NCBI RefSeq assembly: GCF_035784015.1
Contig: NZ_JALKOW010000001.1
Strand: one strand, 5' to 3'
Length of the DNA stretch: 64,000 bases
Source: Comamonas sp009360615
GTDB lineage: Bacteria > Pseudomonadota > Gammaproteobacteria > Burkholderiales > Burkholderiaceae_C
Made by a program: the position numbers and the translations under genes. The first letter of the stretch is position 1; the number at the start of each line of letters is the position of its first letter. This document shows, in pieces, positions 43,823 to 52,600 of this stretch. The notes beneath the pieces were generated by a model. That model was not told the origin of the DNA. It did no database searches and was given only the letters and a program-made list of their open reading frames with translations.

Positions 43823-44434
43823 CTAGGCCGTGCGTGGCGCACGAATCGCGGTCTTGGGGCGGAAGGCCTTGCAGATCTCGTCATGGGTCTCGAGATAGGG
43901 GCCGCCGATCAGGTCGATGCAATAGGGCACGGCGGCAAAAATGCCGTTGACCCTGGATTTGCCGTCGGCATCTTTCAGGCCTTCCAGCGTCTCGGCAATC
44001 GCCTTGGGCTGGCCCGGCAGATTGATGATCAGGCTGCTGCCGCGTATCACCGCCACCTGGCGCGAGAGGATGGCGGTGGGCACAAAGGCCAGGCTGATCT
44101 GGCGCATCTGCTCGCCAAAGCCCGGCATTTCCTTGTGGGCCACGGCCAGGGTGGCCTCGGGCGTCACATCGCGCAGCGCGGGGCCGGTCCCGCCCGTAGT
44201 CAGCACCAGGCTGCAGCCTGCATCGACCAGCTCGATCAGTGCCGCGCTGATGCCGGCCTGCTCGTCGGGAATCAGGCGTGCTTCGAACGTCACGGGGTTC
44301 TTCAGTGCCCTGGACAGCCATTCCCGCAGCGCGGGCAGGCCCTTGTCTTCATAGACACCACTGCTGGCGCGGTCGCTGACGGAGACAATACCGATCTTCA
44401 CGGCATCGTGAAGATATTCGCTCGCATCACTCAT
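43823..44434 (-). CDS. mog: Molybdopterin adenylyltransferase Mog
   Basis: Mog adenylates molybdopterin before molybdenum insertion. This 203-residue protein has the MoaB/Mog family signature: an opening strand KIGIVSVSDRASSGVYEDK, the central SLVLTTGGTGPALRDVTPEAT segment, and LIINLPGQPKAIAE. The ATG at 44434 overlaps the end of darP by eight bases, so translation is coupled. The neighbourhood pmbA, darP, mog is conserved in related bacteria. It would serve molybdoenzymes such as the molybdenum hydroxylase suggested by the CoxE/CoxG genes at the left end, though this link is inference. It ends at the terminator at 43763-43787. Confidence 0.92.
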   Translation of the reverse strand: MSDASEYLHDAVKIGIVSVSDRASSGVYEDKGLPALREWLSRALKNPVTFEARLIPDEQAGISAALIELVDAGCSLVLTTGGTGPALRDVTPEATLAVAHKEMPGFGEQMRQISLAFVPTAILSRQVAVIRGSSLIINLPGQPKAIAETLEGLKDADGKSRVNGIFAAVPYCIDLIGGPYLETHDEICKAFRPKTAIRAPRTA

Positions 44435-45110
44435 CGCCGTCGTCCTCGGCACCCGCATCGGCCTTGCCGGCGCCGGCCAGTTGCTCGCGTACCAGCTGGA
44501 AGAGGTCGCGATAGGCGCGGCCCTTGCTGACTTCCTTGGGCTCGGCATCGGGGCCGGCGGCAGCGGCCGCTGCGGCGGCCTGTTCCTTGGCTTTCTCGAT
44601 ATCCTTGCGCGACTGCCGGATCAGCGAGCGCAGCTGTTGCACATCGGTGCCTGGGAAATGGTCCAGCCAGATGGACAGGGCCGCTTCCTCGACGACCAGG
44701 CGGTCGCGCCACTGCTCGGCCACCTGAAGCGACATTTTTTCGCTGGCCGAGCCGTTGCGCTGCTCGTCCAGCGCCTGCTTGACGGCGGCGACCTGCTCAG
44801 GCGTCAGCTTGCGCATGAGCTTGCCCACATACTGGAGCTGACGGCGCTTGCCTTCGAAGTTGGTGATGCGCTTGGCCTCGGCCAGCGCGTCGATCAACTG
44901 GTCGGACAGTTGCAGGCGCTTGAAGAGGTCGCTGCGCAGCGTCATCAGCTCCTTGCCCAGATCCTGCAGCGCATCACTTTCGCGCTTGAGGTCGGTCTTG
45001 GTGGAGTCGTAAGTGCCTTTGAGTTCGGCCTTGAGTTCAAGGTCCAGTTCGCTGCCTTCGGCAACGAACTTTCCGCGAACAAAATAGCCTTTGGTGGGTT
45101 TGCGTGACAT
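44427..45110 (-). CDS. darP: Ribosome-associated protein DarP (YjgA)
   Basis: DarP (formerly YjgA) takes part in late assembly of the large ribosomal subunit. This 227-residue protein has the family motifs (SRKPTKGYFVRGKFV, LQLSDQLIDALAEAKRITNF, EGKRRQLQYVGKLMRKL, WLDHFPGTDVQQLRSLIRQ). The C-terminus ends FQLVREQL followed by an acidic tail. An Ala-rich stretch of about nine residues near residue 185 is a low-complexity insertion. The gene is divergent from pmbA, 65 bp away, and is followed by mog with an 8-bp overlap. The call is secure. Confidence 0.93.
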   Translation of the reverse strand: MSRKPTKGYFVRGKFVAEGSELDLELKAELKGTYDSTKTDLKRESDALQDLGKELMTLRSDLFKRLQLSDQLIDALAEAKRITNFEGKRRQLQYVGKLMRKLTPEQVAAVKQALDEQRNGSASEKMSLQVAEQWRDRLVVEEAALSIWLDHFPGTDVQQLRSLIRQSRKDIEKAKEQAAAAAAAAGPDAEPKEVSKGRAYRDLFQLVREQLAGAGKADAGAEDDGDE

Positions 45111-45175
45111 GGTAAGGGGGCAATATCGGTGGCAGCGCAGAGGGCGCCGCAGTGGCGGCTATCATAGCCGCCGCT

Positions 45176-46597
45176 ATGAAAAAACCTCGCTCCAGCAATA
45201 CAAGCACTTCCAGTGCACAGGCCCAATCCGCACCGCAAGCCGGTTTCAGCTTCAGCCAGGCCTTTTTCGAGGGCCTGGTGGACCAGGCACTGCAGCATGC
45301 CAAGAAACTGGGTGCGACAGATGCCGGCGCCGAGGCCTCCGAAGGCTGCGGCCTGTCGGTCAGTGTGCGCAAGGGCCAGCTGGAGACCGTGGAGCGCAAC
45401 CGCGACAAGTCGCTGGGCGTGACCGTCTATCTGGGCCAGCGTCGTGGCAATGCCAGCACTTCGGACTTCTCCGAGGCTGCCATCAGGCAGACGGTGCAGG
45501 CCGCCTACGACATCGCGCGCTTCACGGCCGAAGATCCGTTTGCCCGCCTGCCCGACAGCGCCGATATCGCGCTGCCCGGCACGCACCGTGATCTGGAGCT
45601 GTTTCACCCCTGGGACATTACCAGCGAGCAGGCCGCCGAGATGGCGCTGCGCTGCGAGGAGGCCGCCTTCAAGACCCACCGTCGTGTGAGCAACAGCGAG
45701 GGAGCGGGCGTCTCGGCCCAGCAAAGCCATTTCTTCACGGCCCATACCAACGGTTTTCGCGGTGGCTACGCCAGCTCGCGCCACAGCATGTCGGTGGCAC
45801 CTATCGCCAAGCTGCCCGGCAAGAATGGCGAGATGCAGCGCGACTACTGGTACAGCTCCATGCGCAATGCGGCCGATCTGGCCTCGCCCGAGGCCGTGGG
45901 CCGCTATGCCGCAGAGCGCACGCTGAGCCGTCTGGGCAGCCGCAAGATTCCGACCATCGAATGCCCGGTGCTGTTCGAGTCTCCCCTGGCCGCCGGCCTG
46001 CTGGGCAGCTTTGTGCAGGCCGTCAGCGGCAGCGCGCTGTACCGCAAAAGCACGTTCTTGCTGGACTCCATGGGCAAGCCCATCTTCCCCAAGCACATCG
46101 ATGTCGAGGAAGACCCCTTCGTCCTGGGCGGCAAGGGCAGCTCTCCCTTTGACGAAGAGGGCGTGCGCGTGCAGGCCCGCAAGGTGGTGGATGCCGGCCG
46201 CGTGGAGGGCTATTTCCTGTCCAGCTACTCGGCGCGCAAGCTGGGCATGAAGACCACGGGCAATGCCGGCGGTTCGCACAACCTGGTCATGACTTCGCGC
46301 CGCACCAAGGCGGGCGACGATCTGGACGCCATGCTCAAGAAGCTGGGCTCGGGCCTGTTCGTGGTCGAGCTGATGGGCCAGGGCGTGAACTATGTGACTG
46401 GCGACTATTCGCGCGGTGCCAGCGGCTTCTGGGTGGAGAACGGCGAGATCGCCTTCCCCGTGGACGAAATCACGATCGCGGGCAACCTCAGGACCATGTT
46501 CAAGGGCATCGAGGCCATCGGAGCCGATGCCTATAACTATGGCGCCAAGACCGTGGGCTCCATGCTGATCAATCGCATGAAGGTGGCCGGCAGCTGA
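45176..46597 (+). CDS. pmbA: Metalloprotease PmbA (TldE)
   Basis: PmbA/TldE forms a heterodimeric metalloprotease with TldD that matures peptide antibiotics and degrades proteins such as CcdA. This 473-residue protein carries the family motifs: the early GATDAGAEASEGCGLSVSVR region, the central SNSEGAGVSAQQSHFF, and the late FVVELMGQGVNYVTGDYSRGASGFW. TldE lacks the HExxxH zinc motif of TldD, and none is visible here, as expected. An extended N-terminus before FSFSQAFFEG is short and variable. The ATG at 45176 was used; a codon 24 bases earlier is possible. It is divergent from darP and ends at a strong terminator. tldD is not in the window. Confidence 0.93.
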   Translation: MKKPRSSNTSTSSAQAQSAPQAGFSFSQAFFEGLVDQALQHAKKLGATDAGAEASEGCGLSVSVRKGQLETVERNRDKSLGVTVYLGQRRGNASTSDFSEAAIRQTVQAAYDIARFTAEDPFARLPDSADIALPGTHRDLELFHPWDITSEQAAEMALRCEEAAFKTHRRVSNSEGAGVSAQQSHFFTAHTNGFRGGYASSRHSMSVAPIAKLPGKNGEMQRDYWYSSMRNAADLASPEAVGRYAAERTLSRLGSRKIPTIECPVLFESPLAAGLLGSFVQAVSGSALYRKSTFLLDSMGKPIFPKHIDVEEDPFVLGGKGSSPFDEEGVRVQARKVVDAGRVEGYFLSSYSARKLGMKTTGNAGGSHNLVMTSRRTKAGDDLDAMLKKLGSGLFVVELMGQGVNYVTGDYSRGASGFWVENGEIAFPVDEITIAGNLRTMFKGIEAIGADAYNYGAKTVGSMLINRMKVAGS

Positions 46598-46620
46598 TCG
46601 CCGCAGATTGCCCCCATGTA

Positions 46621-46647
46621 AAAAGCAGCCCGGTGGCTGCTTTTTTT
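46621..46647 (+). terminator. Intrinsic terminator after pmbA
   Basis: AAAAGCAGCC / GGCTGCTTTT with a CGGT loop and seven T residues ends the pmbA transcript and lies ten bases before the convergent regulator's stop. Confidence 0.85.
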
Positions 46648-46656
46648 GTGTCTGTA

Positions 46657-47010
46657 TCAGCTCTCGGCGGCGGCCTGAACAATGCAGTGCGAGAGCTTCT
46701 CGAAATGCTTGTGGGCATCGGCACTGAGCTCGATCTGCTTGCGTCTGGCATCTTCGGTGTCGGCCAGCAGGATCCAGCCTTTTTGGCGCATGGACTTCAG
46801 ACGGGTGTGAATTGTGGCCGGCGATCCCAGTTCACGCTGGGCCATCAGGTCTCTGACGCAAAGACGCTCCTGGCGCGTGCCGGCATTGGCGATTTGTTCC
46901 AGCAGGCGCTCCTCCAGCGGGTCCAGTGCGGGCAGCACCGGCAGGTTGCGGATGGTCGCTGCCAGGTGCAGAAAGCGTAAGTAGATATCGGCAGACAGGG
47001 ACTTTGGCAT
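46657..47010 (-). CDS. MarR-type winged-helix transcriptional regulator
   Basis: This 117-residue protein has a winged-helix fold of the MarR type. There is an N-terminal dimer helix (ADIYLRFLHLAATIRNL), then a helix-turn-helix with LCVRDLMAQRELGSPATIHTRLKSMRQKGW. A wing strand pair (LADTEDARRKQIELSADAHKHFEKL) follows, where DARRKQIELSA is the DxRxxxLxLT-like MarR wing motif. The ATG at 47010 is preferred. The gene is divergent from the membrane-protein gene at 47105, so it may control that gene. The ligand is unknown. Confidence 0.78.
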   Translation of the reverse strand: MPKSLSADIYLRFLHLAATIRNLPVLPALDPLEERLLEQIANAGTRQERLCVRDLMAQRELGSPATIHTRLKSMRQKGWILLADTEDARRKQIELSADAHKHFEKLSHCIVQAAAES

Positions 47011-47104
47011 GAGAAGGCAAAAACAGACGAAGCGCCGATGACGCAGCACGAATCAACGGCGCTCATAATACTGCGCAGACAGTGAACAGGGTCGGCGGCA
47101 GCGC

Positions 47105-47659
47105 ATGAAGAACATTTGGACGCAATTTTCGGTGGCGGTAATCACGGCGGTGCTGTTCTTGGCAATGCTGGCCTTGAATCAGTGGATTTTCTCCGAACTG
47201 GAGTTTGTCAGGGGCGTCAACTGGATATACCTGCCTGCCGGTGTGCGTTTGCTCTGTACCCTGCTTTTTGCGGAAGCGGGTGTAGCCGGGCTTTTTGTCG
47301 TGTCATGGCTGGTCTGCCACTTTTACTTCTTCCCCGATGACGGGTTGCGAGCGTTTGCGGGCGGCATCATGGCCACGCTTGCCCCCTATGGCACGTATTG
47401 CGCAGCCCGCAAATGGATGGGACTCGGTCGCTCCCTCAGTCATCTCACGCCGCAGCGCCTGCTATGGCTCAGTGCAGTCTACGGGCTGAGCAATGCCTTG
47501 CTGCACCAGGGCTGGTCCGTCATCCGGGGAGACGGCTTCCAGCTGGACCAGCTTCTGGTGATGATGGTGGGCGACTTCAGCGGGACCCTGATCGTGCTGT
47601 ACGCCTTCAAGGCCCTGCTCATGCTGCCGGTGAAGGTGGACCGCTATCTGCTCAAGTGA
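47105..47659 (+). CDS. Integral membrane protein, MASE1-like pattern
   Basis: This 184-residue protein is almost entirely hydrophobic, with about five membrane helices (roughly 9-30, 42-58, 60-78, 84-105 and 148-178). The stretch WIYLPAGVRLLCTLLF recalls the core of MASE1-type membrane sensor domains, but no signalling output domain is attached. I do not recognise a function. It is preceded by a 94-bp gap shared with the divergent MarR-type regulator. CAGCGC precedes the ATG with no strong ribosome-binding site. It is followed 126 bp later by a drug/metabolite transporter gene. Confidence 0.65.
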   Translation: MKNIWTQFSVAVITAVLFLAMLALNQWIFSELEFVRGVNWIYLPAGVRLLCTLLFAEAGVAGLFVVSWLVCHFYFFPDDGLRAFAGGIMATLAPYGTYCAARKWMGLGRSLSHLTPQRLLWLSAVYGLSNALLHQGWSVIRGDGFQLDQLLVMMVGDFSGTLIVLYAFKALLMLPVKVDRYLLK

Positions 47660-47785
47660 CGCCGCTGCCCGCACCTGGCGACCGCCTCCCCGATGGTCCG
47701 TTGTGTGCTGTTCGTCCACAGCGTGACGGAGGGCAGGTCATACTAGGGGACCCGATCTGGAAATCCAACAATAGTCGTCAGTGTC

Positions 47786-48742
47786 ATGAGTTCTGCATCC
47801 TCGCCCACCTCCGGCATGAGCCGCCCGGACTGGCTCAGCGCCATCATCGTCATCGTGGTCTGGGGTCTCAATTTCGTGGTCATGAAGTGGGGGCTGGCCA
47901 AACTCTCGCCCTTGCTGCTGTGTGCGCTGCGCTTTGCTGCCGCATCGCTGCCATTTCTGCTCTTCGTGCGTCCGCCCGTGAATCTTTCCTGGGGTTTGCT
48001 GGCGGCCTACGGGCTGGTGCAAGGGGTCGGACAATTCGGCCTGCTGTTCACCGGCATGAAGCTGGGCATGCCTGCCGGAATGGCGTCGGTGGTACTTCAG
48101 ACCCAGGCATTCATCACCATGTTGCTGGCCGCAGCATTCCTGCAGGAAAAGCCGCAGCGCTGGCAATGGCTGGGTCTGTTCATCGCACTCGCAGGGCTGC
48201 TGTTGATTGGCGCAGCCCATGGTGAGGGGGCATCGGATATGACGCTGATCGGCTTTGTGCTGACCGTGGGCGCCGCAGCCATGTGGGCCGGCTCGAATCT
48301 GCTCACGCGCGTGGCGGCCCGGCAGGGCTCTTACGAGCCGGTGTCCTTCATTGTCTGGACCAGCGTCTTCCCCATCCTGCCGCTGCTGGCGTTGTCGGTC
48401 TGGGTGGATGGCGCAGAGTCGGTCGTCTCGCAGCTGGGATCCATAGGCTGGAGCGAGCTGGGTGTGATTGCCTATCTGGCCTTTTTGTCCACCCTGCTGG
48501 GCTATGGCCTCTGGACCCGCCTGCTGCAGCGCTATACCGCCAGTACCGTGGCCCCTTTGTCGCTGCTGGTGCCGGTGATCGGTCTGCTTTCGGCCATGCT
48601 GCTGTTGGGAGAGTCGCCCAATGGTCTGCAATGGCTGGGTACGCTGGGCGTTCTGCTGGGCATGGTGGTCAACCAGTTTGGCGGCAGATGGCGGCGTCGC
48701 GATGCCTTGCGCGGAGCTGGGCCCGATCAGCGTGGCCCGTGA
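47786..48742 (+). CDS. EamA-family drug/metabolite transporter
   Basis: This 318-residue protein has ten predicted membrane helices in two homologous halves, each an EamA domain. The first half begins WLSAIIVIVVWGLNFVVMKWGL and ends QWLGLFIALAGLLLIG. The second begins GFVLTVGAAAMWAGSNLLTR and ends QWLGTLGVLLGMVVNQFGG. The repeated QWLG-x-LG-x-LLG motif supports the internal duplication. EamA-type exporters move amino-acid metabolites such as O-acetylserine and cysteine in Escherichia coli, but the cargo here is unknown. The C-terminal Arg-rich tail is cytoplasmic. It is a single gene. Confidence 0.9.
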   Translation: MSSASSPTSGMSRPDWLSAIIVIVVWGLNFVVMKWGLAKLSPLLLCALRFAAASLPFLLFVRPPVNLSWGLLAAYGLVQGVGQFGLLFTGMKLGMPAGMASVVLQTQAFITMLLAAAFLQEKPQRWQWLGLFIALAGLLLIGAAHGEGASDMTLIGFVLTVGAAAMWAGSNLLTRVAARQGSYEPVSFIVWTSVFPILPLLALSVWVDGAESVVSQLGSIGWSELGVIAYLAFLSTLLGYGLWTRLLQRYTASTVAPLSLLVPVIGLLSAMLLLGESPNGLQWLGTLGVLLGMVVNQFGGRWRRRDALRGAGPDQRGP

Positions 48743-48946
48743 CGCTGCATCGCAACGTACCGGCATGCCGCATCGGCTTGCAGGTCCGGGACTGTTGCCG
48801 ATCCTGCATTTTTTTGATCATTCGCCCTGAATCACGATTATTGAATCTCGTATTCATCATTATTATTGCTGGTATTCATATGAAAGCATGACTTTTCCAT
48901 TCTGGATTCGAGCCGGCCCGGGATGCGAATACGCAAAGGAATAATG

Positions 48947-51553
48947 ATGCGTGAGGGAGATCTTGGCGCGATGCCTCCGGAGCTGCAGCTGGCCCAGTTG
49001 CAGGCGCTGGACAGGGTCATGGCCATGGCCGAGTTCGGCCTCGATGGAGTGCTGCTTCGTGCCAATGACAACTATCTGCAGCTCATGGGCTTGACCCGTG
49101 AGCAGTCGCAGGGACGACCGCACCGCAGCTTTTGCTCTGCGCGTCTGGCCGATAGCGCCAGGTACGGGGAAGTCTGGGCGCACCTGTGTGCGGGCAATGC
49201 GTATTCCGGCGTGGTGGAACGATTGCGCAGCGATGGCAGCAGCTGCTGGCTGGAGGCAACCTACACACCGGTGATGGATGCCCAGGGGCAGGTGGTGCAT
49301 ATCCTGAAGATCGCCACCGACGTCACCCAGCGGCGTGCCCGGGAGCAGACGCAGCAGGAGCATCTGCACCGTCTGTCCCTGGTGGCCGACGCCTCTGATA
49401 CGGCCGTGATCATCAGTGACGGAGCCTCCCGCATCGTGCATGTCAACGGCGGCTTCACGCGCATGTTCGGATGGCGCACGGAGGAGGTTGCAGGACGCAT
49501 GCCGATTGCCCTGCTGGCTCCCCAGCTGCCCGAGGCGGCGGCAGAGCGCTACCGTTCGGAGCTGCGCGCCGGCCAGCCCGTGGGGCGCGAGGAGATCGTG
49601 GTCGGCAAGAATGGCCAGCGTTACTGGGCCAAGGTCATCAGCAACCCCATCCTCGATGCGGACGGCTGCTGGCAATACACGGTGTCCATGCTGACCGACA
49701 TTACCCGTTCCAAGATGCACGAGGCCTTGCAGCATCGCGTGCTGGAGGCCATGGCACGCGAGCGGCCGCTGGTGGAAGTGCTGGAGATGGTGTGCCTGGA
49801 GGTCGAGAGAATTGCGCCGGAGGTGACGGCCTCGATTCTCGAGGTCGATGCCCAGGGGCTGCTTCACCCGCTGGCCGGTCCCAGTCTGCCGCAGTCCTAT
49901 TCGGCATTGATCGACGGACTGGCCATAGGCCCGAGCGCGGGCTCCTGCGGAACCGCCGCGTGGCGCAATGCACCGGTGCTGGTGGACGATATTGCACAGG
50001 ATCCGCTGTGGGCCGATTTCAGGCACCTGATCCTGCCATTGGGCTTCAAGGCCTGCTGGTCCACCCCCATTTGCAACAGCGAGGGCAAGCCGATAGGCAC
50101 TTTTGCGTTTTATTACCGGGAACCCCTGGCCGGAGATGCATCGGCTTTTCACCAGCAACTGGTGGATGCCTGCATCCACCTGTGCGCTCTGGCGCTGGAG
50201 CGCGAACTGTCGCGCGCGCGCATCCGTCAGCTGGCGTTCTACGACGGACTGACGGGATTGCCCAACCGCAGCCTGCTGCAGGCCAAGGCCGATCAGGCGA
50301 TTGCGTCGGCAGCCATCCACGATGCGCAACTGGCGGTGCTGTTCATCGATCTGGACCGCTTTAAGCAGGTCAATGACTCTCTGGGCCATCCCGTGGGGGA
50401 CGAATTGCTGCGCAGTGTCGCTGCACGGCTGCAGCGCGTGCTGCGCAGCTCCGATATTGCCGGGCGTCTTTCGGGTGACGAATTCGTGGCCGTGCTGCCG
50501 CATTGCGATGCGGAATATGTGGCCAGTACCATCGAGCGCCTGCAGGAGCTGCTGGCCGAGCCCCTGAACATTGCAGATGCCTCGCTGGCCATTTCCGCCA
50601 GCGTGGGCATTGCGATGTTCCCCTCGGATGGACGGGACATGGAGACCCTGGTTCATCGTGCCGACATGGCCATGTACCAGGCCAAGAGCAAGGGGCGCGG
50701 GCGTTTCTGCTTCTTCAGCAGCGAAATGAACCGTCTGGCCCAGGAGCGCCTGGCCTTGGAGACCGCGCTGCGCAAGGCGCTCAAGAGCGGTGGCCTGCGT
50801 CTGCATTACCAGCCCCAGATCGAGATGGCCACCGGCCGGCTCTATGGCGTGGAGGCGCTGGCGCGCTGGAGCCATGCGGAGCTGGGCGAGATTTCGCCGG
50901 CCCGCTTTATTCCGCTGGCCGAAGAATGTGGGCTGATTGCCGATCTGGGAAGCTGGGCGCTGGAGGAGGCCTGCCATCAGCTGTCGCAGTGGCGTGCCAA
51001 GGGGCTCGAAGTTCCGGCGGTGTCGGTCAATCTGTCGCCATCGAGTTTTCACAACCTGGATCTGCCCCGGATGATCGCCGACACGCTGGACCGCAACGAC
51101 CTTGCGCCGCAGGACCTGACCCTGGAGCTGACGGAAAGCATTCTGCTGGACACCAATCCCAGCACCATGAAAACCATCAACGAGGTGCATGCGCACGGCG
51201 TGCGCCTGTCCATGGACGATTTCGGCACCGGCTATTCCAGCCTGAGCTATCTGCGCAGATTGCCGGTCAGTGAACTCAAGCTCGATCGCAGCTTCGTGGC
51301 CGATCTGGAGCATGACGAGGCCGCCCGGGCTCTGAGCAGTGCCATCCTGGGCATCGGCAAGAGCCTGCACCTGACGGTGGTCGCGGAGGGCGTGGAGACG
51401 CCGACGCAGAGCGTGATGCTGTGCGAGCAGGGCTACCCGGTGGCGCAGGGATTTCTGTTTGCCAGGCCGCTGGCGCCGCAGGAGTTCGAGCAATGGCTGC
51501 TTGTCAATGCGACTTCCGCAGCGGCGGCTGCGCACAGTGCGCTTGCGGCATGA
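48947..51553 (+). CDS. PAS-PAS-GAF-GGDEF-EAL c-di-GMP signalling protein
   Basis: This 868-residue protein has two PAS domains (about 25-130 and 140-260), a GAF domain (about 270-420), a GGDEF domain and an EAL domain, like DosP-type proteins. The GGDEF motif is degenerate at its first residue (SGDEF, 509-513), but the I-site RSSD lies five residues before it. The EAL motif EAL (636-638) is intact. So are the other phosphodiesterase residues: SVNLSPSSF, LELTES, DDFGTGYSSLSYL, LKLDRSFV and VAEGVETP. It therefore probably hydrolyses c-di-GMP, while synthase activity is uncertain. The ATG at 48947 has AAAGGA six bases upstream; ATGs at 48944 and 48923 are alternatives. There is no membrane helix, so it senses a cytoplasmic cue. 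Confidence 0.92.
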   Translation: MREGDLGAMPPELQLAQLQALDRVMAMAEFGLDGVLLRANDNYLQLMGLTREQSQGRPHRSFCSARLADSARYGEVWAHLCAGNAYSGVVERLRSDGSSCWLEATYTPVMDAQGQVVHILKIATDVTQRRAREQTQQEHLHRLSLVADASDTAVIISDGASRIVHVNGGFTRMFGWRTEEVAGRMPIALLAPQLPEAAAERYRSELRAGQPVGREEIVVGKNGQRYWAKVISNPILDADGCWQYTVSMLTDITRSKMHEALQHRVLEAMARERPLVEVLEMVCLEVERIAPEVTASILEVDAQGLLHPLAGPSLPQSYSALIDGLAIGPSAGSCGTAAWRNAPVLVDDIAQDPLWADFRHLILPLGFKACWSTPICNSEGKPIGTFAFYYREPLAGDASAFHQQLVDACIHLCALALERELSRARIRQLAFYDGLTGLPNRSLLQAKADQAIASAAIHDAQLAVLFIDLDRFKQVNDSLGHPVGDELLRSVAARLQRVLRSSDIAGRLSGDEFVAVLPHCDAEYVASTIERLQELLAEPLNIADASLAISASVGIAMFPSDGRDMETLVHRADMAMYQAKSKGRGRFCFFSSEMNRLAQERLALETALRKALKSGGLRLHYQPQIEMATGRLYGVEALARWSHAELGEISPARFIPLAEECGLIADLGSWALEEACHQLSQWRAKGLEVPAVSVNLSPSSFHNLDLPRMIADTLDRNDLAPQDLTLELTESILLDTNPSTMKTINEVHAHGVRLSMDDFGTGYSSLSYLRRLPVSELKLDRSFVADLEHDEAARALSSAILGIGKSLHLTVVAEGVETPTQSVMLCEQGYPVAQGFLFARPLAPQEFEQWLLVNATSAAAAAHSALAA

Positions 51554-51734
51554 GGGGGCTGCTCAGACGGGGGCGGCATCGATGCAGTGACGCGCGCCGC
51601 GACGGCGGCCTGTCTGGCCTCCAGGGGGGCTTGTCGCCGAAGCAGGGCTACGGCGGCTATGCCTGGCCTTGTCGCCTGAGGGTCGCCAGGAGCGGAGGAC
51701 GCCGCCGCAATGGCTGCGTCCGCCGGACTGGGCA

Positions 51735-52538
51735 TCAGTAGGCGGCGGCGGGGCGTGCCGGTGCGGTCACCGTGGAGCCGGCGAACTGGCTGCGCAGCTT
51801 GCGCGCGGCGTTCACGAACATCAGCAGGTCCACACCGACGGCCACAAAGCTGCAGCCCAGATCCAGGTAGCGTTGTGCCAGTGCAGGGTCCGAGGTCAGC
51901 GTGCCTGCCGCCTTGCCGCTGGCAATAATGGTTCGCATCGCTGCCTCGATGGCGGCCTGTACTTCGGGGTGGCCGGGGGTGCCGCGGTGGCCCATGGAGG
52001 CGGCCAGGTCGGCCGGTCCTATGAAGACGCCGTGCACGCCATCCACGGCGCAGATGGCTTCGAGATTCTGCAGGGCCGTGGTGGTCTCGGCCTGCACCAG
52101 CAGGCAGACCTCGTCGTCGGCCACATTCAGATAGTCGTCACGGCGGCTCCACAGGGAGGCCCGTCCCACCGCGCTCCCGACGCCACGCACGCCCAGGGGC
52201 GGATATCGGGTGGCTGCCACCACGGCCCGGGCCTGATCCGCCGTGTCCACCATGGGCACGAGCAGGGTCTTGACGCCGATGTCCAGCATCTGCTTGATGA
52301 GAGACGTGCTGCCTTCCACCACCCGCACCACGGGGTGGGCAGGGTGCGGGGCCACGGCCTGCAGGCCGGCCAGGGTGCTGCGCAGATCGTTGGGCGCATG
52401 CTCGCCATCGATGAGCAGCCAGTCGTAGCCCGTGGTGGCAGCAGCTTCGGCCAGATAGGGGTCGGCCATGGACAGCCATAGCCCGATCTGGGGCTGGCGG
52501 GCGCAGAGGGCGGTCTTGAAGGGGTTGTAGGCAGGCAT
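51735..52538 (-). CDS. HpcH/HpaI-family aldolase
   Basis: This 267-residue protein is a class II pyruvate-dependent aldolase of the HpaI family. The core motifs are IGLWLSMADPYLAE, DWLLIDGEHAPND, QMLDIGVKTLLVPMVDTADQ, GVFIGPADLAASMG (metal/pyruvate region) and the C-terminal VAVGVDLLMFVNAAR. It would cleave a 2-keto-4-hydroxy acid to pyruvate and an aldehyde. As the last gene of the seven-gene cluster that includes a dehydratase and an aldehyde dehydrogenase, it probably handles the 2-keto-3-deoxy sugar acid produced there. The ATG at 52538 follows GAGAAAAGC; an ATG 24 bases earlier is possible. The exact substrate is unknown. Confidence 0.88.
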   Translation of the reverse strand: MPAYNPFKTALCARQPQIGLWLSMADPYLAEAAATTGYDWLLIDGEHAPNDLRSTLAGLQAVAPHPAHPVVRVVEGSTSLIKQMLDIGVKTLLVPMVDTADQARAVVAATRYPPLGVRGVGSAVGRASLWSRRDDYLNVADDEVCLLVQAETTTALQNLEAICAVDGVHGVFIGPADLAASMGHRGTPGHPEVQAAIEAAMRTIIASGKAAGTLTSDPALAQRYLDLGCSFVAVGVDLLMFVNAARKLRSQFAGSTVTAPARPAAAY

Positions 52539-52600
52539 GCTTTTCTCGGTTGGATTAATCATGGCGTGGGAGAAGGCCTCGGCGATGCAGAGAACCCGGC

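Noticed and set aside
48863..51535. An 890-codon open frame antisense to the GGDEF-EAL gene
   Set aside because: Same shadow effect; the plus-strand gene has all expected catalytic motifs.
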